Shown here piece after piece: positions 17,950 through 28,800 of a DNA stretch of 64,000 nucleotides. The position numbers were made by a program, and so were the translations under genes. How positions within the stretch are numbered: the first letter of the stretch is position 1; each line of letters begins with the position of its first letter. The notes beneath the pieces were generated by a model that worked only from the letters and a program-made list of their open reading frames with translations, did no database searches and was not told the origin of the DNA. Source of the stretch: Globisporangium splendens (taxonomy: Eukaryota > Oomycota > Peronosporomycetes > Pythiales > Pythiaceae); assembly GCA_006386115.1 (NCBI GenBank), contig VFIW01000089.1, positions 1 to 64,000 of the forward strand. The letters run 5' to 3'.

Positions 17950-19335
17950 AGTCTGTGTTGGCGAACGCTGTGAGTGTAAGGGAAAGTAAAATTGACACTA
18001 TACCTACAGGGGATCGATGGAGCACAGACAACTGCACTTGCAGTAGGCAGCGACGCACAAGATTCGCTAACTTGAAAGGTACGAAATGAACATGTTGCAA
18101 TGGGTTGCATACTTGATTACTTGAATCGCCACATAGATCGATGTGGCTCATTGCAATTCAAATGATTTCGTTCGCTTATGGTAACTGTAAACGAGCACCG
18201 TTTCGGTGGATCTTCTGTGAACGAAGAGGAATTGTGTGTGTGTGTGTGGGGAGGGGTCGACATTTTCATGATGGGTTCGGGACATGGCATACATGTACAG
18301 TATGACATTTACTTTAAGTATGTATCGAAGTGCACAAAAACTCAAGACAGGGATGATGTGCGCAGAGATATCAAGTCAAATGAGTGGATCACATTCTTCA
18401 GACCCCAGACCATAATCAGTTAGGGTATATCCACGCCGTATATGCTTTCACACCATATTTTTACAACGTGGCGTGAGTGAGTCACAGTTCAGTTGAAAGT
18501 GGGATCATCTGTTATATTAGAAAAATATGTCAATAGGTGAATGCATTCGAAAAGTTGTGTCAGTAAGTGTGAGAATGCCTGAGTGTGCCAGCTTTTGAAA
18601 GCGTTGCCGGCTCGCACAGGTGACAATATGCTACAGTGCTTGCATTGCAAGTAAAAGAAGAAGAAAGCATTGTCAGAGAGACACAAACCAAAAGGGTTTA
18701 GCGCAAACTGCGTTCTCTCTCGCCTCGACTTGTTACTGTGTGCTAACAAAACGTCAACATCTGTGTTGTGTTCAGTTCTCAAAATGTGGATTCGGAGAAT
18801 AGTCGACACAAATCAAAAGTGAATGTATGGTTTGATTCTGAGCATACACGTACTGGCATAAGTATCGCACATTGACACACCGATTGTCATTTTCTAGCTA
18901 TGTTGCTGCTTTAGTATTGAGGATGGACACGCATTCGAATCACGTTGTCACGAATGTGGATGCGCTGTGCGTTATCAGAAAGACATCATCGTTGAGATGG
19001 AAGCAAGATTGTTTATTTCAAAATGGGTTCACATTAGTTGTGCTACTATAGTACTGTACTGTCTAGGGACACGTAAAAGCACAGAACACTGACGAGCACG
19101 TTCCAGCGCTCGAACATTTTTCAGGCGCTCACGTGGCCATATCATTTGATACCACGGTCAGAATGTGTGGAGGTCAGCCAAGCCATGCATTTTTTCCGAT
19201 ACTACTACTCCAGCTACACTTTTCTTGATTATTGTAAGAACCGGATCATGCCAAATCCCACGCTCTAGTCAACAAAGTTACAAATTTTGTAGCAAGGAGC
19301 ACTCCTATCTACACAAAAAACTCACCAATGCAAGC
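17950..19335. other. Invertible spacer between crystallin copies 3 and 4
   Basis: Reverse complement of 10044-11429, same length. No gene recognised; it holds the upstream regions of both flanking genes. Confidence 0.8.
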
Positions 19336-19470
19336 CCTCCAAACGTCAGTTTGATGGGTGAGTTGCCTTTCCCGAACGAGAGCTCAAAAACCGATCACTT
19401 CCTCACATAGGGAGCCATCCATCCTTCGGCGAACGGCATTCATCTCGCTCCGCGAATCCACGGCCAATGC

Positions 19471-19488
19471 CACTCACTCCTCAATTTG
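19471..19488 (+). promoter_or_regulatory. Oomycete-type initiator upstream of crystallin copy 4
   Basis: CACTCACTCCTCAATTTG lies about 50-60 bp before the ATG at 19535. It fits the oomycete initiator plus CAATTT flank and argues against translation starting further upstream. Confidence 0.65.
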
Positions 19489-19534
19489 CCGTCTCAAGCA
19501 CACCCAAGTACCTCGTCAGCAAAAACGCATCATC

Positions 19535-20050
19535 ATGCACGCCATCAAGTCTGCTGTCGCTTCCGTCGCGCTTCTCTCCGCTCCCGTCGCTGCTTGGAAC
19601 GGCCAAGTCACGTTTTACGAGAATGCATACTTCGGTGGAAACGCGTTCACCGTCAACCTCTCCACGTCGCAGCGGTGCTTCAACCTCGGGTGCTTCAACG
19701 ACAGAGCGTCATCTGTCAAGTGGTCCAATCTGGTTTCATCGAGTGTAGTGGGTGCTGGTTATCCATTCATCGCGTTTTACACTGATGTTAACTGTGGTGG
19801 TGCTGTGCGAGAGTGGAAAATCGTCGAAAACAACTTTCCCCAGAACCTTGCTTTCGATGGTATCAATGATGCGATAACGTCATTCATGATCTGGGAGAAC
19901 AGCCCATTCAAGTCGAAAGGGGACTATCTGGTCTGTCCATGGTCACGACGCGCACTCCGCGAAGAAACCAACGAAGCCAACGCTACCGAAGCGACGAACG
20001 CAACTGCCGTGACCATCATTGTGAACGAGGCGGACGCAGTCGAAGTGTAG
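19535..20050 (+). CDS. Secreted beta/gamma-crystallin-type protein, copy 4
   Basis: The protein has 171 residues. Its sequence equals copy 3 and differs from copy 1 only by Asn for Ser near the C-terminus. It keeps the signal peptide, two Greek-key motifs, NDRASS and NDAITS, and the acidic NxT-rich tail. A 5' marker base (GGGAGCC at about 19410) links it to copy 1, while the 3' marker (NEAD) links it to copy 3, which shows recombination between copies. Its 3' flank is unique. Confidence 0.85.
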   Translation: MHAIKSAVASVALLSAPVAAWNGQVTFYENAYFGGNAFTVNLSTSQRCFNLGCFNDRASSVKWSNLVSSSVVGAGYPFIAFYTDVNCGGAVREWKIVENNFPQNLAFDGINDAITSFMIWENSPFKSKGDYLVCPWSRRALREETNEANATEATNATAVTIIVNEADAVEV

Positions 20051-20379
20051 ATGAATGTGGGGAATCCTCACAGACCAATCAGCTTTTTTTCGTTTTTTGC
20101 AGTCCTTTGTTGTTCGGGTCGTGGTGAGCACCTGAGGTATCACAATTGCAAATTGAGTACGACATAAGACAGTGCAGAATGACTATTCATGATTGAGCGC
20201 AATTAATCCCGTGCCGTGAATGCACGTTGAATTTTCGTGTGTTCTTGCCTGCAACCTATCAAGCGTTTGTCATCACTGCTGGTTCAAATGCCTCGGAATT
20301 TTTGCTATCTGTATGACAGGACCAAGGTACAGTAATACACAGCAACAAACAACGACCAATACATATTGGCAAATTCGGC

Positions 20380-20681
20380 TTTACGGCTACGTCTGCCAAG
20401 GACCAACCCAAATGAGCAACTGGTGTGATTTCATGGCATTCGAGACAGGATTAACGAAAGGAATAACCGAGTTTCGACACCAATACATGCAGCTTGACGT
20501 CTACGGAGGCGGTGAAGTAACCATAGCCATTCAACGCGGATACGCCCAGCCACGACAACCCCGAATGCAGCAAACAGCTCAAAGGGCCGAGCGAACTCTT
20601 CGAATGGATCATGTGGCATCACACAAAAAGAAATTGCAACAAAATGGCACTGTTATTTGCAATCCTTTTACATCAATATAG
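20380..20681 (+). pseudogene. Decayed LINE RNase H fragment
   Basis: The plus strand encodes GYVCQGPTQMSNWCDFMAFE..., LDVYGGGEVTIAIQRGYAQP and DHVASHKKKLQQNGTVIC. These align with the RNase H of the LINEs in this window (GYAYMGPEVTNNWCEYSAL, LEVFGDSQMIIASQNGFSS, WNHTKREQNKMADLL). The catalytic GDS is GGG here and the rest is diverged, so this is an old relic of a related family on the opposite strand. The remaining sequence between 20051 and 21124 shows no gene. Confidence 0.65.
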
Positions 20682-21124
20682 ATGATATGAAATAATGCAC
20701 CTCCACACAATGCATAATCAGAATTGAGGTGGATGAGAAGAAAAGACAGGATTTAGAGCTCTTTGCATCATTCCTTATCAGTGAGCCAAATTATTAGATT
20801 AGGAAGAATCGTTATTTAGGCAGGGGGTTTAGAAGCCACCCAAAACAGCAGCAATTGCCACAACAGAAGAAAAGCAGCAGTCAATTGACGGACGCTCAGT
20901 AAAGGCAGCTTGGCCTGGCTCGCTGCAGCAATCGCAATTCCCACGTTCACTCTCGACTGCCACGACGCGTGCGTCTTAACGCAAGAGACTGTCGACTTCC
21001 CCTTCATGTTGCCAACAGCCGCGTTCTATCGAAAGAAAGAAAAATCGTGAGAAGGCGCTGTGTGCGGCGGTTCTTACAACACCAGCCTGGAAACAAGACG
21101 GACAGCAGCGCACAGAAGAGAAGC

Positions 21125-24100
21125 ATGATTAACGGCACGACGCACAAGATGCTGCGCTTGGTGTTGACGGTGGCGCTGTGTGTATGCGCCGCATTTCTAA
21201 AGAGAGTCGACGGTGTGATCTCAGGTTTGTTGATGTCCCATTTTACCTCTCTACCCAGCCGTGGCCAACGTTTATGATGGCTATGCACATGTGTATTTGT
21301 GAAAACAGTTCCATCGGAGCCGCTCAACGTTCAGCTGGAGACGATCAGCCAGGACGCCTTGCAGGTGGCGTGGGACCCGCCGGCACGCGATGGCGGTGTC
21401 GGCGTACCTCGTCGAGTGGGATCCGGACCCGGGCATGCGCGAGGTGCAGGTTGTGCAGACACGCAGCAATACGGGGGCGAACGAGGTGCAGACCGTGCGC
21501 ACATTCGCAGCCAACGTGGACGAGGTCCAACAGGTGAGCACGACGGCCGCGGTCGTCGAAGAGGTGCAGTCGATCAGCATGCGTGCGGCGCCCGGCGAAG
21601 TACTCAGTGGCGTGTTCACGCTCGAGATGGACACGTCGGCATCGGGCGGCAGCAAGCAGATCTCGGGCGTCATCGGGTACGACGCACCGGCGTCCGGGGA
21701 CCGCTCGAGTGTGCTCGAGATTCTCAATGTCATGAGCAACATTGGCCCGCGGGTGTGCAGAGTGTGTCACGATCGACCGCAGATGCACAGGGAGGGTACA
21801 CGTGGCTCGTCACGTTTATTGCGACAATGGGCGACGTGCCGCAGTTCACGCTCAATTCAAGCTTCCTTACAGGCAGCGGTGCCAACGTCGTGCTCAGCAC
21901 GCCTGTGAATGGCAACGTCATCGCGCCAGGAAGCACGTTCACGCTCACCTTCCGCGGCGCCCAGACCTCCGAGATCGCGTACGACGCATCTGATGCCACC
22001 ATGAAGGAGACGCTCGAAGTGCTGAGCACCATCGAGTCCGTCAACGTCGTGCTGATAGGACCCGACGACCAGCACGGTTACTCATGGAAGGTCACATTCG
22101 CGTCCAACAGCTCATTGAACACAGGTGACGTGCCCATGATCGCTGTCGGCGCGAATCCGAAACTAGTGGGCACCAGTGCAGCGGTCACTGTACAGCAACT
22201 CGTCGCGGGCAATCAGCTCGCGGGCTCATTCCAGTTGAAGTACACCGATGGTTCAGGCACGACGACCACGACGGGCGACTTGGCGTGGAATTGCGACGCT
22301 GCGGTCGTGAAAACGGAGCTCGAGAAGCTCAATACAGGCACGCTCGACGTGAGTCGCACGCATCTTCCCGACCCGCAAGGCGGGTTTACGTGAATGATCT
22401 CGTTCCTGGAGTTGAAGGGTAGCATCGCGGCACTCACAAGCGATCTCTCGCGGCTCATGGAGACACGCACAGATGCCGTCGTATCCAAAGGGCTTATCGT
22501 GACGCGCACGCGACCGAGGACGGTCCAGGAAATCCAAAATATCGTTGTCACGACGACGGCGGCAGAGGTCTCGAAGGCAACTTTTTTCTCTCTCAAAGCG
22601 AGCTTCGCGAGTCAAACGACGACAACAGGGTTGATATCAGCAAACGCGATGGCCGACGGCACATGCATGCGCACAAAGCCCGAGATCCAGCAAATTAAAG
22701 TCACAACCGTTGATACGACAGCCTCTGGCGGCGACAGCCTCGTGTCTTCCAATACGGCGATCCAACTGATCTACACGAGCAATACAAAATCTGGCACGAT
22801 CGAGAGAACGAGAACGATTGTCTCAAATCCAGCGCTCAGTGACTGTTCTGTGGCCGCGGCCACGATCCAAATGGAACTGGAGGCACTCGATGGCACTGTG
22901 GGCACGATCGCTGTGTCGTGGAGCGCGACCATCGCGACCCAAGAGTGTACGTGGACCGTCACCTTCGTAAATCAGCCTGGCAATCTCGTCCAACTCCAGG
23001 TCGTGACACCAGGCAGCGGGGCGGAACCTACTGCTTCTGTGACGATAGGCGACGATACGATTACGGTCACGACGCTTGCGGACGGCTCAATCGACATAAT
23101 TAAGTCCGAGCTGGAGAAACTGGCCAATGTGAACCAGGTCACGGTCTCGGCGACACCGGTGGTCACGCCTAACACGACGCAGGCGTGTACGTGGAGCGTC
23201 ACATTTGACGGAAATGCAGGTGACTTGCCGCTGATGCAGGTGTCGGTGGACAATGGCGCCACCTTTGGGGCATCCGAGACTACGGCTACGGGGGATACTG
23301 TCGCCATTGCCGCAAATCGAGACGGCACGTCCCAGGTCCTCGGCGGCGCGTTTGCACTTCAGTTTGAAGGAGAACGCACAGGGTACATGTCGTTTGACGT
23401 GAGTGCTGTGGTCATGAAGAATCAATTGGAGATGCTTTCCACGATTGGAAACGTCGAGGTCACTCGCTCGAATGCCGATCCAAACAACGGGTTTGCTTGG
23501 ACCATATCCTTTTTGAATAATTTGGGTGATTTAACCGCGCTTCAGCCTGATGCGCTGGCGATGACCAGCACAGCGCCACAGATCCAAGTTCAAGAGCGTG
23601 TGAAAGGCGTGCTTCCTGGCTTCAACTCCAGCGATACAGTCAATGGTACGTCAACTAGTGCTGACGTGTCCATGCAACGACTCACCTCATATTTGTTAGT
23701 ATTGTCATTTCATTAGGCATACCCTTTGACAGCGTGATCCTCGACCCGAGTGATCTCGTGTTCATGGTGCAGCACGTCGACGAAAACGTACCGTTCTACT
23801 TTCGCGTGACGGCAATTAATGCTGCTGGCTTCGGTGTTCCCGCGCTGTCGACGCCATGCTTTGCTATCCCAACTGCACGTACGTAAACCCTGGGTAGTAT
23901 TTCATGTTATACTATTTGCGTGTGATTTGCTCGATGTAGGTAGCATTCAATTGTATACTTTCTGACTATTCTGATTGCTTTGGGTGTAGAAATATCTGGT
24001 GCACCGACAAATGTGTCGCTGGCGTTGGTTGATGGCACGAGCATCGCGGTGCGGATGAATGCGCCAGTGAGCGACGGTGGATTGCCTCTCGATGCATACT

Positions 24101-25754
24101 GTGTCGAATTAGGACTGAATCCAATCCGTGACGAAATCCAAGTAGTGCAACTGCGTGTCCCCGTCGTGAATGAGATCCAAACCATCACGATGTCGACGAA
24201 TACAGCTGATAAAGCCCAGCTGGTGCATCTCACCAGCACGTATTCAGGCACGACCACATTCGAAGTGCAGCGTGTGAGCTGCGATGCGCTCAGCTCGGGG
24301 ACAGGCAGCTTTACATTGAGCTTTATGGGAGAAAATACGGCGCCAATTTCTGTCACGGAGACATCGACAGCCTCTATTCAGGCCATTTTGCAGGAGCTTG
24401 GGTCTATTACGAGTGTCAATGTGAGCTTCTATGGCACGCGAACGACAGCGTGCGCATCGTGCAGTACGGTAACGGCAACTGGGTGCACGTCAGACTTGGA
24501 GATCACCTTCCTGAGTGTCTTGGGGAAACAAGGCGACATGCCGCTGTTGACAGCCAACACATACAACCTTGAAGGCAACCGTCGTGTGGATATCGTAGAA
24601 ATGACAAAGGGCCAAGCCCCCGTCAGTGGCACGTTTCAATTGACGTACATGCGTGAAAAAGACATGGACACGGTATCGCTGCTCTTTAATGAGAGTGCAG
24701 CAACATTACAGGCTGCAATCGCAGCCTTGGATGCGTCTGTGACAGTCGTCGTGACCGATGACACGAGTGCGCTGCCGACTGCGGACGTTATGGCGGGTGC
24801 GCGTCTGTGGCGTGTGACGTTTGAGAATAGTGGGTGCGTCCCCGACAAGCTCGTCAGGCCAACAAACAATCTGCTCATGGGCTATGGCGCCGCTATCAAG
24901 ATTTACACGAAAGGAGCGACGTATGGAGCTGTCCCGGTGTCCGTCACTGGGAATTGGGTCACAGGCAAGTTTCGACTTGCCTTGGGGGGCCATGTCACCG
25001 ATTTCATAGATCACGATGCATCTGAAGCGACCATGAAGCGCAGTCTGGAAGCGCTACCCAACATTGGCATTGTCGCCGTGGTGCGCTCGGGGCCGTCGCT
25101 TAAGGACGAGTATGTCTGGACCGTGACCTTTATTGCAAATCCGGGCAGTTTCCCAATTGGTGCTGGCAATATTGACACGTTTATCGCAGATGGGACGACA
25201 TTGTTCGGCATGAATAGCCAAGTGACGGTCGCGGAGCTTCGTCAAGGCTCGTCACCGGTCGATGGCACGTTCCAGCTTAAGTTCACTGACGGGATCACAT
25301 CAGCACAGAGCACCATCGATCTCTCACCACACGAGACCGCCGACGGGATCGAGCGCGCGCTCCAAGGCATCTCGTCGATCTGCGGCGTTAGTGTGAGCCG
25401 CTCGACCACTGCGAACGGGTACACCTGGCGAGTGACTTTTGGTAATTGCCGTGCAAATGTTTGCAATATCGGTGATGTGAGTATGATGATTTCGGATACA
25501 ACCAAGCTCACTGGTGGTGCTGGCGCCTCCGTTCCGACGGTCGCCATTGTCGAAGCAGTGAAAGGTGCGGCTCCGTTGCAAACGATGCTGACCAGAAATC
25601 TCTCGGATGGCGAGCCGTACGAAACGCTAATCTCGAGTCTGTTGAACAGCACCAACTATTACGCACGCGTGTCCTTCCATAATGCGGTTAGCTTTGGGCA
25701 CCGCGCACTGAGCGTACCGGAGTTCGTGACAACCTTGAACTTGGCCCCGTGCAG
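21125..25754 (+). CDS. Giant gene part 1: signal peptide, split FN3 domains, beta repeats
   Basis: The ATG at 21125 (or 21149) gives a signal peptide ending near CAAFLKRVDG. FN3 domain 1 begins VPSEPLNVQLETISQDALQV and finishes only after about 730 inserted residues with PFYFRVTAINAAGFGVP (exon 23717-23878). FN3 domain 2 begins GAPTNVSLALVDG and ends NYYARVSFHNAVSFG (about 25660-25700) after about 490 inserted residues. The inserts are tandem beta-rich units of about 100 residues marked by Gxf.L.F and (Y/F/C)(T/S/A)W.V(T/S)F (six units, then about four), preceded by short EVQ/EIQ-containing repeats. Frameshifts near 21390 and 21750 and TGA at 22391 lie here. I do not recognise the inserted unit as a named family. 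Confidence 0.75.
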
Positions 25755-25822
25755 GTACGAAAAACACTGCAACGCTTTACTTCTCGTACTACTGTATTCT
25801 GACTGGTTTTCATGTCGAACAG

Positions 25823-28800
25823 CTACGAGGAAGCATCGAACTGCTCTACTTGCCCGTTTGGATGCATTTGCATCAACGACGATCCTCCGAAAGCGTGCGG
25901 GCTTGGGAAAACCAGTAATGCGAATCACTCAGAGTGCATCTTGTGTCCAAAAGGCTATGAGTGTTCCCCTCTAAAAGGCATTCCGACTCGGTGTGAGCCT
26001 GGCACCTATAGCTTCGAAGGTGACGGCCAGTGCAAGACTTGCCCAAAAGGTTACCAGTGTCCGACGGCAAGTGAAGCTCCAGTTCGATGCGGAAATGGAA
26101 CATACTCGCCATCCGTATCCGCAGAGTGCTTTGAATGTCTTCCTGGCTTCTCTTGCCCTGATCCAAGTATGAACCCAGTTCCATACCCTAGATGGCATTA
26201 TTCACGAGTTTCAAGCACAAGCTGTGCTCCATGCCCACCTGGATACGATTGCACGTCTCCGTCTTCTGTACCTGTCATGTGCCCTACAGGGACCTATAGT
26301 CGCAGTGCCGGGTCCCCGTGTATTGATTGCCCGGCTGGTACAGCATGCGGCTCACCTTTAATCGCTCCAGAAAACTGCATCCCGGGAACTTTTAGCGTCG
26401 GAGGTCAAGCCCAGTGCACAGTTTGCACTGCTGGACAGTATTGCCCGTATACGACGCAAAACACGCAAGTCCCGTGTATGAACGGAACGTGCATGGAAGC
26501 TGGTTCTGCATCTTGCATGGTATGTCCAAGTGGAATGCAATGCCCATCGACGTCGCATCGTATACAGCAAACTTGTCCACAAGGCACGTTTTCTCTTGGC
26601 GGCCAAGCGCAATGTACACCCTGTCCCAGTGGATTTAAATGCCCTCAAATTGATGGAAGCCGAAACTCGCCCTGTCCAGCAGGCTCATTTGCTGGTGGAT
26701 CTGCAATAACGTGCACAGTGTGTCCGCCAGGATACGAGTGTCCCGATACCAAGAGCAACGCTCCGACTCCGTGCCAGTCAGGTTATTATAGTACTGGTGG
26801 TGCAACAAGCTGTACGCCGTGTCCTCCAGGGTATGCATGCCCAGATACAACATTGAATCTACGACTACAGTGTGCGGCAGGGAGTTACTCGACCGGTGGA
26901 GCTGCATCATGTTCCCCGTGCCCTGCAGGCTACCAGTGCTTACTGACCAACGGCTCTAGTATCCAGCCGTGCTACCCAGGCTGGTACTCGCCTGTAGGCT
27001 CAGCAGCATGCATTCAATGTCCTCGAGGATATTTTTGCGACAATCCTGGAGATATGCCCAAAAATTGCTCAGTCGGATCATATAGCTTGAACGCTTCTTC
27101 CAGCTGTACTTCATGCGATCCAGGCTACGAATGTCCGCACTCAGACCAACTCCCTCAACCGTGCCCAGTAGGGTGCTATAGTGAAGGAGGAGTAGCAAAC
27201 TGCCGACTCTGCAATCCAGGATATAAGTGTGGATTAGCGTCAACAAATCCAACGCCTCCTCAAGATGCATGCCCAATGGGAGGATATTGCAATCCAGCGA
27301 CTAGTTTTTTTCTTTGTCCAGCGGGTACATTTGGGAATGTTACCGCTGGTGAGGTACGATTTTATTCTCAACGAGGTAGATTGTGGTTGGTGTGGACGAA
27401 AAATTGACTCTTTTCTCTTTTCTTCGTGTCGTAGAGCGTTGACCATGCGTGTGCGCCATGCCCTGAAGGATATTATTGTGAGATGGGAAGTACTCCGTTG
27501 ACAAAGCAAGTATGTCCGCCAGGTTACTTCTGCCCTGAAGGTACCAAACGCGCGACACAGTACCCGTGTTCTGGTGGAACGTTCAACCCCCTTCCTGGCC
27601 AAAAAAGCCTCAGTGCATGTCAAGTATGTCCATGTGGATCGTACTGTGAGGAAGGGTACGCAGATCCGGTACCATGCCCTCGTGGATATTACTGCTTGGA
27701 AGGGACGAAAAGACCAGACCAATATCCATGCCCAGCTGGAACATTTAGTGGCCCTCAAACTGGTCTTGTGATTGCGTCGCAGTGCCTTGCGTGCGAGATC
27801 GGAAGTTATTGCCCCGAAGCGAGCAGTACTCCAACAAAATGCCCTGCGGGGTCCTACAACCCTAACACTGGATCTGCTGGAGTGTATGAGTGCCTGAATT
27901 GTCCGCCTGGATGGTCATGTCCTGAAGTTGGTCAAAGTGAGTACAAAGATCGATGTGCACCTGGACACTATTGCCCTAGTGGTACCGTTCTGGCAACAGC
28001 CATGCCGTGTCCTGCTGGAACATACACCGAGCGCGTGGATCTTATACGATCACAAGACTGTACCATTTGCCCACTCCGCCACGCGTGCCCACAAGGAACT
28101 GGAGGTGAAACACAAACCATGCAGGACTGTGGCGCCGGCTTCTTTTGTCCAAATGGGACTTCGTATACAAATCAATTCCCGTGTCTCCCTGGTACGTGGA
28201 GCTCGAGTACTTCGCTTGCAGATTCGTCCGAGTGCGAGGTGTGCCCGAAGGGGAAGTATTGCTCAGGTGGAAAGTCCTTTATTGATGGAAACTGCAGCCC
28301 GGGATATTACTGCCCGCTTGGTACGGCGTCGCTAACAAAGTTTCCGTGCCCAAGTGGAACCTATACATCTAAAACGTGGTTGTTCGAGTCAAGGCAGTGT
28401 GATGATTGCCCTCCCGGATATTATTGCCCCGCCGGATCAGTTGAGCCGATTCCATGCAAACCAGGAAGCTATACGTTGCTGAACAACACGCAAGGTGTTG
28501 GTCCTGGGTTGGCGTGGCCGGCGTGTATCACATGCCCAGCGGGTTATTTCTGCGTTGAAGCCTCGATCACTCCAGAGCCATGCGGTAAAGGCAAATTTTC
28601 GTCAGACGGTGCCAAATCCTGCTCCATTTGCGAAGCTGGTTACTTTTGCAACAGCGAAACAACGAGTTTGGTGAACATGAAAGATGACATTGTGAGCTGG
28701 CTTGCTCCAGGCGCTTTGCATGGAAAGTGTTATAATGGCACATACTGCCCGCCTGGTTCGGATAGTGAGCCCGCGTTGGAGACTGATGCCTGTCCGATGG

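Larger units (their letters stand above)
19336..20050 (+). repeat. Inverted repeat arm, crystallin pair 2 (right)
   Basis: Reverse copy of 17235-17949. Sequence after the stop codon (ATGAATGTGGGG...) is unrelated to that after the other three copies, marking a duplication breakpoint. Confidence 0.85.

Noticed and set aside
19358..19534. 59-codon N-terminal extension in frame with each crystallin gene
   Set aside because: The initiator and hence transcription start lie inside it, and the ATG after it begins a perfect signal peptide. The extension is open by chance and identical in all copies because they are recent duplicates.
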